Shown here: one piece after another, positions 8,200 through 16,854 of the stretch
How the letters are laid out: every line of letters begins with the position of its first letter
How positions within the stretch are numbered: the first letter of the stretch is position 1
Assembly: GCA_910586305.1 (NCBI GenBank)
Contig: CAJUGS010000038.1
Span: forward strand, 1-26,994
Reading direction: 5' to 3'
DNA length: 26,994 nucleotides
Source: an uncultured Duncaniella sp.
Lineage (GTDB): Bacteria > Bacteroidota > Bacteroidia > Bacteroidales > Muribaculaceae
Notes under the pieces: model-generated
Seen by the model: the letters and a program-made list of their open reading frames with translations, nothing else
Told to the model about the DNA's origin: nothing
Databases searched by the model: none
Program-made: the position numbers and the translations under genes

Positions 8200-9549
8200 T
8201 CAGGCGTTGTGCATGAGTTTCTTCACCTGCTCCTTGAACTGTCGTCCGCGGTCTTCGTAGCTCTTGAAGAGGTCGAAGCTTGCACAGCAGGGCGAGAGCA
8301 GCACAGTGTCGCCACGTCCGGCTATAGAGGCGCAGGTGGCCACGGCCTCCTCGATGGAGTGGGTGTCGAAAATGCTGTTCACCTGTCCGGTGAAGAAGTC
8401 GAGCAGCTTGGTGTTGTCCTTGCCCATACACACCACCGCCTTCACTTTTTCTTTGACAAGGGGCAGAATCTCGGTGTAGTCGTTTCCCTTGTCCTTGCCT
8501 CCGAGAATGAGGATGGTGTCGCAGGGCATCGACTCGAGTGCATACCATGTGGAGTTGACATTCGTGGCCTTTGAGTCGTTGATGTATCTCACGCCGTCCA
8601 CGGTGCCGGCAGGCTCGAGGCGGTGTTCCACACCTTCGAAGTCGCCCAGGGCTTTGCGTATCTCCTCCTTGTCGATGTCGAGGATGCAGGCCGAGATGGC
8701 CGCAGCCATCGAGTTGTAGAGGTTGTGCAGGCCGTTGAGCGATAGGTCGGCCCGGGGCATACGCATCGACTCGGCCGGTGTCTCGACACACATCTCGCCT
8801 TCGTCGTCCACCCAGGCTGCACTTCCTTCTTCCTTCTTCTCGGCAAATGGATACAGGGTAGCTTCCGTGGCCACCTGCTCAAGCTGGCGGGCTATCACGG
8901 GGTCGTCCTGCCAGTAGATGAAGGCATCGCGGGGAGTGAGGTTGTTGAGTATTCTGAACTTGGCGTTGATATAGTTTTGCATTTCGTAGTCGTAGCGGTC
9001 GAGGTGGTCGGGTGTGATATTGAGTATCACGGCAATATTGGCGTGGAAGTCATACATATTCTCAAGCTGGAAGCTCGAAAGCTCTATGACGTAGACATCG
9101 TGGTCGTCGCGGGCCACCTGGAGTGCGAGGCTCTGGCCCACGTTGCCGGCAAGTCCGGCATCCACGCCGGCTGATTTGAGTATGTGGTAGGTGAGCAGGG
9201 TGGTGGTGGTCTTTCCGTTAGAGCCTGTGATGCACACCATTCGTGCGTCGGTGTAGCGTCCGGCAAGCTCGATTTCGGAAATCACCGGGATTCCCTTTGC
9301 GACGATTTCCTTCACCACCGGAGCTGTCGGGGGGATTCCCGGGCTTTTCACCACCTCGTCGGCGGTGAGTATTCGCTCCAGGGTGTGGGTTCCCTCCTCG
9401 TATGGTATACCCTCCTCGTCGAGCACACGGCGGTAGTGGTCTGAGAGGCTTCCCGAGTCGCTCAGAAACACATCCATTCCTTTGTCTTTGCCGAGAATTG
9501 CGGCACCTACGCCGCTCTCTCCTCCGCCCAGTATGACGAGACGTTTCAT
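8200..9549 (-). CDS. murD: UDP-N-acetylmuramoylalanine--D-glutamate ligase
   Basis: MurD adds D-glutamate to UDP-MurNAc-L-Ala in the cytoplasm. The 449-residue product begins MKRLVILGGGESGVGAA, the N-terminal UDP-binding motif. It has the ATP P-loop GSNGKTTTT at 109-117, then NITPDHLDRY and the C-terminal domain motif NDSKATN. Only 2 nt separate its start from the mraY stop, suggesting coupled translation. Confidence 0.97.
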   Translation of the reverse strand: MKRLVILGGGESGVGAAILGKDKGMDVFLSDSGSLSDHYRRVLDEEGIPYEEGTHTLERILTADEVVKSPGIPPTAPVVKEIVAKGIPVISEIELAGRYTDARMVCITGSNGKTTTTLLTYHILKSAGVDAGLAGNVGQSLALQVARDDHDVYVIELSSFQLENMYDFHANIAVILNITPDHLDRYDYEMQNYINAKFRILNNLTPRDAFIYWQDDPVIARQLEQVATEATLYPFAEKKEEGSAAWVDDEGEMCVETPAESMRMPRADLSLNGLHNLYNSMAAAISACILDIDKEEIRKALGDFEGVEHRLEPAGTVDGVRYINDSKATNVNSTWYALESMPCDTILILGGKDKGNDYTEILPLVKEKVKAVVCMGKDNTKLLDFFTGQVNSIFDTHSIEEAVATCASIAGRGDTVLLSPCCASFDLFKSYEDRGRQFKEQVKKLMHNA

Positions 9550-9551
9550 TT

Positions 9552-10823
9552 CTATCTGATTTTGAGTGTTATAAATGTGAGTACGGCAAGAAATACGCCT
9601 ATAATCCAGAAACGGGTCACGATTTTAGGCTCGGCAATGGCTCTTACCGGAGTCTTGATGAGCGATTCGATACCCTCTTTCTGGAAATGGTGGTGAAGGG
9701 GTGTCATCTTGAACACACGGCGTCCTTCACCGTATTTTTTCTTGGTGTATTTGAAGTAGGCCACCTGTATCATCACCGAGATGTCTTCCACGAAGAAAAT
9801 GGCACACAGCAGGGGTATGAGAAGCTCCTTGTGTATGAGGATGGCGAAGACGGCTATGATACCTCCGATGGTGAGCGAGCCGGTGTCGCCCATGAACACC
9901 TGGGCCGGATAGGCATTGTACCACAGAAATCCTATGAGCGCGCCTATGAAGGCCGACATGAACACAACAAGTTCTCCCGACCCGGGGATATACATGATGT
10001 TGAGATAGGTCGAGTAGATGAGGTTGCCCCCGAGATAGGCCATGATGGCGAGTGCCACGCATATGATGGCCGAGACTCCGGCACAAAGGCCGTCGAGACC
10101 GTCGGTGAGATTGGCTCCGTTGCTCGTGGCGGCGACGGCTATGATGACCACCAGGACAAAGACTATCCATCCGCCTGTCTGTGCGTGGTCGCCCATCCAG
10201 CGAGTGAGGGAGGCATAGTCGAAGTTGTTGTTCTTAACAAAGGGTATCGTGGTCTGGGTCGACTTTGCGTTGGCGCTCTCAGTCTCCACTGTCTCGGTGA
10301 CTATTTCGTGGGCCGTGAGCTCAGCGGAGGCCGACGAGGCCGATACCTGTCGCTGGGTTATGTCTGGGCTGAAGCACATGGTGAGTCCCACGAGGAGTCC
10401 GAGTCCCACCTGGCCGATGATTTTGAACTTACCCTTCATTCCGTCCTTGTTGTGGCGGCGTATCTTGAGGTAGTCGTCGAGAAATCCGATGGCTCCGAGC
10501 CACAGCGTGGACACCAGCAGCAGTATCATATATATATTGGTGAGGTCGCCGATGAGCAGGCATGGTACCATTATGGAGATGATTATGATGATACCGCCCA
10601 TCGTGGGTGTGCCGGTTTTCTTCATCTGTCCCTCAAGTCCGAGGTTGCGCACCAGCTCGCCCACCTGCATGAGCTGGAGCCGGTCGATGATGCGGCGTCC
10701 CACCACGGTGGCTATGAACAGAGAGAGCAGGAGCGCCACCACCGAGCGGACGGTGATGTAGCCCATCAGTCGCGAGCCGGGTATGTCGCCGGCCTGTAGG
10801 TGTTCAAATAGTGAATAGAGCAT
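9552..10823 (-). CDS. mraY: Phospho-N-acetylmuramoyl-pentapeptide transferase
   Basis: MraY transfers phospho-MurNAc-pentapeptide onto undecaprenyl phosphate to form lipid I in the inner membrane. The 423-residue product has MKKTGTPTMGG (67-77), the Mg-binding DDYLK (116-120), NLTDGLDGL (238-246) and, near the C terminus, the MTPLHHHFQ signature. It is about 60 residues longer than the E. coli protein because of a hydrophilic insert at about 152-208 rich in Ser, Ala, Thr and Glu. Many Bacteroidetes MraY proteins share an insert here, so I read it as lineage-typical. Confidence 0.97.
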   Translation of the reverse strand: MLYSLFEHLQAGDIPGSRLMGYITVRSVVALLLSLFIATVVGRRIIDRLQLMQVGELVRNLGLEGQMKKTGTPTMGGIIIIISIMVPCLLIGDLTNIYMILLLVSTLWLGAIGFLDDYLKIRRHNKDGMKGKFKIIGQVGLGLLVGLTMCFSPDITQRQVSASSASAELTAHEIVTETVETESANAKSTQTTIPFVKNNNFDYASLTRWMGDHAQTGGWIVFVLVVIIAVAATSNGANLTDGLDGLCAGVSAIICVALAIMAYLGGNLIYSTYLNIMYIPGSGELVVFMSAFIGALIGFLWYNAYPAQVFMGDTGSLTIGGIIAVFAILIHKELLIPLLCAIFFVEDISVMIQVAYFKYTKKKYGEGRRVFKMTPLHHHFQKEGIESLIKTPVRAIAEPKIVTRFWIIGVFLAVLTFITLKIR

Positions 10824-10830
10824 CTTTCAA

Positions 10831-12291
10831 TCAGGCTTTTTCTTGTGCTATTATGTTGCGTACTTCCTCGCGGTCGTCGAAGTGGTGTTTCACCCCTTTC
10901 ACTTCCTGGTAGTCCTCGTGGCCCTTTCCGGCAATGAGAATCACACTTCCCTTTCCGGCCAGTGCGGCGGCTGTGCGTATGGCCTGGCGGCGGTCGGTGA
11001 TGTGGAGTGTGCGGCTGCGGGCCTCTTCGTCAAGCCCGGCCTCCATGTCGGCCAGGATATCCTCCGGCTCCTCGAAGCGGGGATTGTCGGAGGTGAGAAT
11101 CACCCTCTCGCTGCGTGCGGCCGCCTCGCGGGCCATGATGGGGCGCTTGCCCTTGTCACGGTTGCCTCCGGCCCCGACCACGGTGATTATCTCGCCCTTG
11201 GGACCCACCACCTCGCGAATGGCTGTAAGCACGTTGACTACGGCGTCGGGGGTGTGGGCATAGTCCACTATGGCTGTATACCCCTTGGGTGAGTGGAAGG
11301 CCTGGAAGCGACCGGCTACGGGCACGAGGGCCGAGATGTGGCGGAGCACCTCCTCGCGTTCCCAGCCAAGCAGGATGCAGGCACCGTAGACAGCGGTGAG
11401 GTTGTAGGCATTGAACTTGCCGGTGAACATCGTGTGAACCTCGGTCCCGTTGAGGCTGAGGAGTGTGCCGTCGAGACGCTGCTCCACTATGCGCCCCATG
11501 AAGTCGGCTTCCGATCTCAGTGAATAGGTGTGGCGCGATGCGGCAGTGTTCTGCAGCATCACTTCACCCACCTTGTCGTCGGCGTTTGTGAGGGCAAAAG
11601 CTGTCGACGGGAGGTTGTCAAAGAACGATTTCTTTGCGGCAAGGTAGGCCTCGACTGTCTTGTGGTAGTCGAGATGGTCGCGGGTGAGGTTGGTGAAGAT
11701 GCCTCCGGCAAAGTTGAGTCCGGCTATACGGTGCTGGTGGGCAGCGTGGCTGCTTACCTCCATGGCACAGTAGTCACATCCGGCCTCCACCATGCGGTGG
11801 AGCATCTCGTTTATGGTCATTGGGTCGGGGGTGGTGTGGTCGGTGTGGTAGGGGGTATCCTCCACATAGTTGCACACAGTGGATAGGAGTCCGGCTTTGT
11901 GTCCGGCCAGGCGTGCCATTTCGTAGATGAGTGTCGCCGTGGTTGTCTTGCCGTTGGTCCCGGTCACTCCCACGAGGTGGAGCTTGCGTGAGGGATTGTC
12001 CCACCACTGCGATGCGATATATCCGAGTGCCACCGCGCTCGACGCCACCTTAATATATGTCACCATGCTCTCGAGGCGTTCGGGCAGACGCTCGCACACC
12101 ACGGCGGTGGCACCGGCGGCCACGGCGTTCCCGATGAAGTCGTGGCCGTCAACGCTCACTCCTGGCACGGCCACGAAGAGTGTCCCTTCCTGTACCCGGC
12201 GAGAGTCGGCGGTCACTGATGTTATCTCTTTGAGGTCTGAGCCTATGGTTTCCTCGGTGTCGAGAATTGAAAGCAGATGGTTGAGAAGCAT
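10831..12291 (-). CDS. murE: UDP-MurNAc-tripeptide ligase, meso-diaminopimelate type
   Basis: MurE adds the third stem-peptide residue to UDP-MurNAc-L-Ala-D-Glu. The 486-residue product carries the ATP P-loop GTNGKTTT (111-118), the substrate loop HTTPDP (152-157) and the specificity motif DNPR (402-405). DNPR is the hallmark of the meso-diaminopimelate-adding enzymes, so the cell wall is predicted to be DAP-type. It starts 78 nt after the PBP gene and ends 7 nt before mraY. The 78-nt gap has no promoter matching the Bacteroidetes consensus. Confidence 0.97.
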   Translation of the reverse strand: MLLNHLLSILDTEETIGSDLKEITSVTADSRRVQEGTLFVAVPGVSVDGHDFIGNAVAAGATAVVCERLPERLESMVTYIKVASSAVALGYIASQWWDNPSRKLHLVGVTGTNGKTTTATLIYEMARLAGHKAGLLSTVCNYVEDTPYHTDHTTPDPMTINEMLHRMVEAGCDYCAMEVSSHAAHQHRIAGLNFAGGIFTNLTRDHLDYHKTVEAYLAAKKSFFDNLPSTAFALTNADDKVGEVMLQNTAASRHTYSLRSEADFMGRIVEQRLDGTLLSLNGTEVHTMFTGKFNAYNLTAVYGACILLGWEREEVLRHISALVPVAGRFQAFHSPKGYTAIVDYAHTPDAVVNVLTAIREVVGPKGEIITVVGAGGNRDKGKRPIMAREAAARSERVILTSDNPRFEEPEDILADMEAGLDEEARSRTLHITDRRQAIRTAAALAGKGSVILIAGKGHEDYQEVKGVKHHFDDREEVRNIIAQEKA

Positions 12292-12369
12292 TGGATTATA
12301 TAGTTGTGTTTAGTAGTGGAAGTAGGAAGGATATGATGTGAAAATATGTCGTTCGGTCAGCGGTTGCCG

Positions 12370-14454
12370 CTATCTTGTGAGTGCGAGGTTTATCACTGCC
12401 CCGCGTCCCGCCAGAGTGCCGGGCGATGGCGACTGGGTGTGGACGAATCCCGAGCCGGTGAACTTCACGTTGTAGCCCGCGCTCTCGAGAGTCACCACCG
12501 CCTCGCGCACGCTCAGTCCCCTCACATCGGGCACTCCCGAACGCACTGCCGACGGACTCTTGATATTCTTCCCCTTGGGGATGGCGAGTGGTCCGCGCAG
12601 TTTCTTGAACGGGTCTTCTCCGCGTGTGGCGTAGAAGGTCGGTCCGTCCGAAGAGGACATGGACGAGGCATATTCCGACGAGTTGCCGAGCAAACCTCTC
12701 GAATAGAGCTTCATGGCTATGTTGCGGAGCACCTGGCCCGAGGTGGTTGCCGCGCCGAAGAAGTTCTTCGTGGGGTGGCAGGTGAGCACCATGCAGGAAT
12801 ATTTGGGACTTTCGGCGGGGAAGAATCCGCAGAAGGCCAGTCGTTTTTTCGATGTGTTGTAGGCTCCGTTCTCAATCATGTAGCAGGTGCCTGTCTTTCC
12901 GGCTATCCTCACCACGCCGTTGCGCAGGAAGCGTCCGGTGCCGTGTTCGCCCCACACCACGTTGGTTAGCATCTCGCGCAAGATTTTCGCTGTCTTGGGC
13001 GAGCAGGCCTTGCCGTTGCCCATATAGGCGGGTGGCAGCACCGAGTCGATGGTGCCGCGCAGCTCCTTGACCAGGCGGGGCTTCACGAACACTCCGTCGT
13101 TGGCTATGGCGTTGTAGATGGCCAGGGTGTAGAGTGGCGGTATCTCTGTGGCGTATCCGTAACACTGGCGTGAGAGTGCTATTCGTCCTCCGCGGTCGGC
13201 GGCCACCGAGTCTATGCGCGGAGGTACCTCGCCGGCTATGCCTGTGTTCATAGGGTCGAGAAATCCCAGCTCCTTCAGGCGAGAGTAGAATCCGCCGGGA
13301 TGCTCGTCGTATTTCCGTGTCATTATTCGAGCCATACCTATGTTGGACGACTGTTCCAGCACATCGCCGGCGCGGATAGCGGCCGAGTAGTGTGCGTCTG
13401 TGATGGGGCGTCCTCCGGCATAGGCCCATCCCGAGCCGGTGGGGAGCATCTCGTCAAAGTCGGTTATGACGCCGTCCTCCACAGCTATCATCATTGAGAG
13501 GGTCTTCACCACCGAGCCAGGCTCATAGCCCATCACGGCGCGGTTGCGGGCCTCGATATATCCGGGTCCGCGCGGGTTCAGCTCGAGGTTGGATATGGCC
13601 TTGATGTCGCCGGTCTTGACATCCATGAGTACGGCCACGCCCCACTCGGCTCCGCAACTGTCAAGCACGTTGTTCAGCTCGTTCTCCACGATATCCTGCA
13701 TATTGATATCGATGGTTGTGACGATATCGCATCCGGGCACGGCGGGCACCACGGGCGAATCGGTGATTTTCTTTGTGAGTGCAATCTTGCGCGCTGTTCC
13801 GGCCCGTCCGTACAAGAGGGAGTCAAGAGCCTTCTCCAGTCCGGAAATACCGTGGATCTCACGGCTCTCGGTGGTCTCGCCCACACCGCCTATGGAGCGT
13901 CGCGCCATATTGCCGTAGGGGTTGAACCGCTTCATGTATTGCTCGAAAGTGAGACCTGTGCGGTTGCGGTTGCCTCGTTTGAAGTAGGGCATGGTCTTGA
14001 TGAGTTCCATGTCGGCGTGAGACAGGCCGCTGAGCAGCTTGTAGGCTCGCGGGCGCTTGGAGGGCATCTTGTCGAGCGGAGCCAGCAGATGGCGTTTCCA
14101 CTGCCTTTCGTTGCGGGTCGGGAAGTTGGCGGCCAGCTGTTTGGCCAGTTCGTCGATATCTTCGCGCAGGTGTGCGGCATTGAACTTCTCTGCCCTGTAG
14201 TCCATACGGGCGGTGTAGAAGTTGAGGTTGGTGGCCAGGACGCTGCCGTCGGCGGCAAGTATGTTGCCGCGCGGAGGGATGATCTCGCTGGTCTGGAGGA
14301 GTATCTTGTTGGCTTTCTCGTTCCACTTGTCGGCATTCACCACGGTGGTCTCGCTCAGCTTCACTATGATTGCAGTCGAGAGGACAAGAATCCAGAACAC
14401 TATGATGGCATAGCGGAAGAGAATGTTACTGCGGTTGTCGTTCTTAGACGCCAT
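12370..14454 (-). CDS. ftsI: Class B penicillin-binding protein (FtsI/PBP3 type) with PASTA domain
   Basis: This is the septal transpeptidase that cross-links new peptidoglycan in the periplasm together with FtsW. The 694-residue product has one membrane segment (about 13-32) and a dimerisation/pedestal region with PPRGNILAADG (60-70). The transpeptidase domain carries the active-site tetrad SVVK (314-317), SSN (369-371) and KTGT (520-523). A single PASTA domain closes the protein (about 640-693, starting VPDVRGLSVREAV). All three catalytic motifs are intact. A Ser-rich linker (about 590-640) precedes the PASTA domain. It lies 6 nt after the ftsL-like gene. The symbol is assigned from cluster position and domain order. 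Confidence 0.95.
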   Translation of the reverse strand: MASKNDNRSNILFRYAIIVFWILVLSTAIIVKLSETTVVNADKWNEKANKILLQTSEIIPPRGNILAADGSVLATNLNFYTARMDYRAEKFNAAHLREDIDELAKQLAANFPTRNERQWKRHLLAPLDKMPSKRPRAYKLLSGLSHADMELIKTMPYFKRGNRNRTGLTFEQYMKRFNPYGNMARRSIGGVGETTESREIHGISGLEKALDSLLYGRAGTARKIALTKKITDSPVVPAVPGCDIVTTIDINMQDIVENELNNVLDSCGAEWGVAVLMDVKTGDIKAISNLELNPRGPGYIEARNRAVMGYEPGSVVKTLSMMIAVEDGVITDFDEMLPTGSGWAYAGGRPITDAHYSAAIRAGDVLEQSSNIGMARIMTRKYDEHPGGFYSRLKELGFLDPMNTGIAGEVPPRIDSVAADRGGRIALSRQCYGYATEIPPLYTLAIYNAIANDGVFVKPRLVKELRGTIDSVLPPAYMGNGKACSPKTAKILREMLTNVVWGEHGTGRFLRNGVVRIAGKTGTCYMIENGAYNTSKKRLAFCGFFPAESPKYSCMVLTCHPTKNFFGAATTSGQVLRNIAMKLYSRGLLGNSSEYASSMSSSDGPTFYATRGEDPFKKLRGPLAIPKGKNIKSPSAVRSGVPDVRGLSVREAVVTLESAGYNVKFTGSGFVHTQSPSPGTLAGRGAVINLALTR

Positions 14455-14460
14455 GGCTCT

Positions 14461-14814
14461 TTACTTTCTGGGGATTTTATAGGGTGGCTGGGGCTGCACG
14501 CTCAGATTGAGGTGAAGCGAGTCAACAAGCTGCTGCATGGAAGTCTCGCGGATGCGGCTCATGAAAGCCGAGCGTTCGCGTGAGCGCTCGTTTTCTACGA
14601 TTTCGAGTTTTTTCTCCAGGGCTGCTATCTTCTCAAGGTTGGTCTTGCAGGTGTATTTGGTGGTGATGTAGACCATCATCACCAGGATAAACAACAGTGT
14701 GGGGAGCCAGTGTCGTGCGAAAAAGTCGCTCGACAAGAGGGTGCCGTGGAATAGGCGGTATATGAATGAGGGCTTTCTCGGGGCCCCTTTTGATTTCTTT
14801 GTTTTCTTAGCCAT
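14461..14814 (-). CDS. ftsL: FtsL-like divisome protein
   Basis: This small bitopic membrane protein (117 residues) has a very basic cytoplasmic start (MAKKTKKSKGAPRK), one membrane segment at about 35-52 and a charged, coiled-coil-like stretch (about 58-90). A short periplasmic tail rich in Pro and Gln follows. FtsL proteins are poorly conserved in sequence, and recognition rests on size, topology and position between rsmH and the septal PBP. It presumably forms the FtsQ-FtsL(-FtsB) subcomplex that activates FtsW and the PBP. The ATG at 14814 is the only one before the membrane segment. Confidence 0.85.
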   Translation of the reverse strand: MAKKTKKSKGAPRKPSFIYRLFHGTLLSSDFFARHWLPTLLFILVMMVYITTKYTCKTNLEKIAALEKKLEIVENERSRERSAFMSRIRETSMQQLVDSLHLNLSVQPQPPYKIPRK

Positions 14815-14841
14815 TTCGAGTAGAGAGAGTGAATGGGGATC

Positions 14842-15762
14842 TTATAGTTTCACGGCCACACGCAGTTTCGCGCTTCGTGAGCGAGGATTGCGGTCTATCT
14901 CCTCGTCCGATGGAGTGACGGGGCGGTTGCCGAGCGGTTTCAGTGGAGCGTTGACGCGTCCGTAGAAGTCCTTGTCCACCTTTCCGGCAAAGTCGCCGGT
15001 CTTGAAGAAGTTCTTCACCATGCGGTCCTCCAGCGAGTGGTAGGTTATCACGGCGAGTCGTCCGCCGGGGCGGAGCACTCTGAGCGCGCCTGTGAGAAGC
15101 TCCTTGAGCGCTCCCATCTCGTCGTTGACCTCTATGCGCAGAGCCTGAAACACCTGTGCGAGTTCTTTCTTCTCCTTGCGCGGGTCGATGAACGGTCTCA
15201 CCACTGTGAGCAGGGCGCTGACGGTGGCGAAGTCCTCACCTGCGGCATGGGCCTTGGCGATGGCGCGGGCCAGACGGCGCGCCTGTGGCAGCTCGCCGTA
15301 GATTTTGAACAGGTCGGCCAGCTTCTCCTCATCGCTTTCACAAAGCAGAGCCGAGGCCGGGCGTCCGGCCGAGCGGTTCATGCGCATATCCAGAGGGCCG
15401 TCGGCGCGGAATGAGAAGCCGCGCTCGGGAGAGTCGAAGTGGTGGAACGACACGCCGAGGTCGGCCAGAACACCGTCGACACTCTCCACGTCGTAGTAGC
15501 GCATGAAGTTGGTGATGAAGCGGAAGTTGGAGTAGACCATTGTGAATCGGCTGTCGTCTTTCGGAGCGCGCTCCACTGCGTCGAGGTCCTGGTCGAAGGA
15601 GTAGAGATGCCCTCCTTTGCCGGGGTCGAGAAGCTCGGCGATGGCGCGTGAGTGACCGCCTCCGCCATAGGTGGCGTCGACATAGATACCGCCCGGACGC
15701 ACGTCCAGAGCCGCCAGAGTCTCGGGCAGCAGAGCGGGGATATGGTAGACTTGGCTTTCCAT
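14842..15762 (-). CDS. rsmH: 16S rRNA (cytosine-1402-N4)-methyltransferase
   Basis: RsmH (formerly MraW) methylates the N4 position of C1402 in 16S rRNA using S-adenosylmethionine. The 306-residue product begins MESQVYHIPALLPETLAALD and has the AdoMet-binding glycine loop DATYGGGGHS (29-38). Further RsmH landmarks are the RGFSFRADGPLDMRM region and the near-C-terminal ITYHSLEDRMVKNFF. It is the first gene of the cluster here. mraZ, which usually precedes it, is absent. No Shine-Dalgarno sequence stands out. Confidence 0.97.
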   Translation of the reverse strand: MESQVYHIPALLPETLAALDVRPGGIYVDATYGGGGHSRAIAELLDPGKGGHLYSFDQDLDAVERAPKDDSRFTMVYSNFRFITNFMRYYDVESVDGVLADLGVSFHHFDSPERGFSFRADGPLDMRMNRSAGRPASALLCESDEEKLADLFKIYGELPQARRLARAIAKAHAAGEDFATVSALLTVVRPFIDPRKEKKELAQVFQALRIEVNDEMGALKELLTGALRVLRPGGRLAVITYHSLEDRMVKNFFKTGDFAGKVDKDFYGRVNAPLKPLGNRPVTPSDEEIDRNPRSRSAKLRVAVKL

Positions 15763-16029
15763 CTTTGAGCTCTCAATAGTGTATGGTGGACAATTAAGAC
15801 CCCAAAGTTACTAAATAATTTGCAAATCTAAACTCACGTTGACCCAATTCTTAAAAAAAATTTTACCTTGTACTTATAATGCATTCATATTCAATCGGGC
15901 CGTGATTTACAAATGTAAACCTCCGCATCCCGTTAGAAACGGCCCACAATAGGCTTCAGAAATGTCTGTAGACACGACTGAGCGGATATTTTTGTGTTTC
16001 GCCGGATTTTTGCTATTTTTGCAGATGTT
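15763..16029. promoter_or_regulatory. Divergent control region between the dcw cluster and rsmA
   Basis: This 267-bp AT-rich gap holds the signals for two diverging transcripts and no credible gene. For the dcw side, two minus-strand boxes match TAnnTTTG: TAACTTTG (plus positions 15803-15810, predicted leader about 36 nt) and TAGATTTG (15823-15830). Neither has a clean TTTG at the expected 19-21 bp, so the dcw promoter is tentative. For the rsmA side, a full promoter lies at 15991-16021 (separate entry). Confidence 0.45.
15991..16021 (+). promoter_or_regulatory. rsmA promoter, Bacteroidetes type
   Basis: TTTG at 15991-15994, a 19-bp spacer and TATTTTTG at 16014-16021 match the -33/-7 consensus of Bacteroidetes primary sigma-factor promoters. 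Counting the final G as -4 puts transcription start near 16025, only about five bases before the rsmA ATG at 16030. The message would then be nearly leaderless. Confidence 0.75.
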
Positions 16030-16839
16030 ATGAAAGTACACGATTCCAGCAGAGGGGGCCTTGTCAAGCCCAAGAAAGCCCTGGGGCAGCATTTCCTCAA
16101 GGACGAGTCGGTGGCGGCGCGCATAGCCGCTACCCTTGACCCTTACCGGTCTCTCCCGGTACTTGAGGTAGGGCCCGGAATGGGTGTGCTCACCAAGTAT
16201 CTCATAGCGTCGGGCCACAATGTGAAGGTGGCCGAGATCGATGGCGAGAGCATCGAATATCTTCGATACAACTATCCCGAGCTGTCGGGACGAATACTCG
16301 ATGCCGACTTCCTGAAGCTCGACCTTGCCGGGGTGTTTGCCGGAGCCGAAAAGATCTCCGTAATAGGCAACTATCCCTACAACATTTCCTCGCAGATATT
16401 CTTCCACGTGCTCGACTACAAGGATCTTGTCGAGGTGTGTTCCGGAATGCTCCAGAAGGAGGTGGCCGAGCGTCTTGCCGCCCGCGAGGGAACCAAGGCC
16501 CGCGGCATACTCAGTGTGTTGTTACAGGCCTGGTATGACGTGGAATATCTCTTCACGGTCGATGAGCACGTGTTCAATCCGCCGCCAAAGGTGAAGAGCG
16601 GTGTAATCATAATGAAACGCAACGGGGTCACCGACCTCGGGTGCGACGAACATCTCTTCAAGACAGTTGTCAAGACATCTTTCGGCCAGCGTCGCAAGAC
16701 CCTGCGCAATTCCGTGAAAGGGCTCTTTCCCGCGGGAGTCCCGTTGCCCGACCATCCGTTGTTGTCACTGCGCCCCGAGCAGTTGTCGGTGGAGCAGTTT
16801 GTAGAGCTGACAAAGCTCATCCGGCAATCAAAAGGATAA
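16030..16839 (+). CDS. rsmA: 16S rRNA (adenine-1518/1519-N6)-dimethyltransferase
   Basis: RsmA (KsgA) dimethylates two adjacent adenines in the 3' hairpin of 16S rRNA, a late small-subunit maturation step. I choose the ATG at 16030 (269 residues, MKVHDSSRGGLVKPKKALGQ). An in-frame GTG at 15994 would add 12 residues but lies inside the promoter. Motifs are KKALGQHFL (15-23), the AdoMet loop EVGPGMGVLT (46-55) and the catalytic NYPY (114-117). The C-terminal domain includes SFGQRRKTLRNSVKG. It is followed by mgtE after 15 nt. Close linkage to mgtE suggests one transcript. Confidence 0.96.
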   Translation: MKVHDSSRGGLVKPKKALGQHFLKDESVAARIAATLDPYRSLPVLEVGPGMGVLTKYLIASGHNVKVAEIDGESIEYLRYNYPELSGRILDADFLKLDLAGVFAGAEKISVIGNYPYNISSQIFFHVLDYKDLVEVCSGMLQKEVAERLAAREGTKARGILSVLLQAWYDVEYLFTVDEHVFNPPPKVKSGVIIMKRNGVTDLGCDEHLFKTVVKTSFGQRRKTLRNSVKGLFPAGVPLPDHPLLSLRPEQLSVEQFVELTKLIRQSKG

Positions 16840-16854
16840 CACCACCCGACGGCA

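Noticed and set aside
9687..10799. Open frame of 370 codons on the plus strand opposite mraY
   Set aside because: Antisense shadow of a clearly recognised gene; His-, Gly- and Asp-rich without any domain.
15839..15880. E. coli-like promoter with TTGACC and TATAAT
   Set aside because: The spacer is about 30 bp rather than 17, and Bacteroidetes primary promoters use TTTG / TAnnTTTG instead.
15907..16407. Minus-strand frame that might have been mraZ
   Set aside because: It lies opposite rsmA and has no MraZ-type repeat; it reads as a shadow frame.
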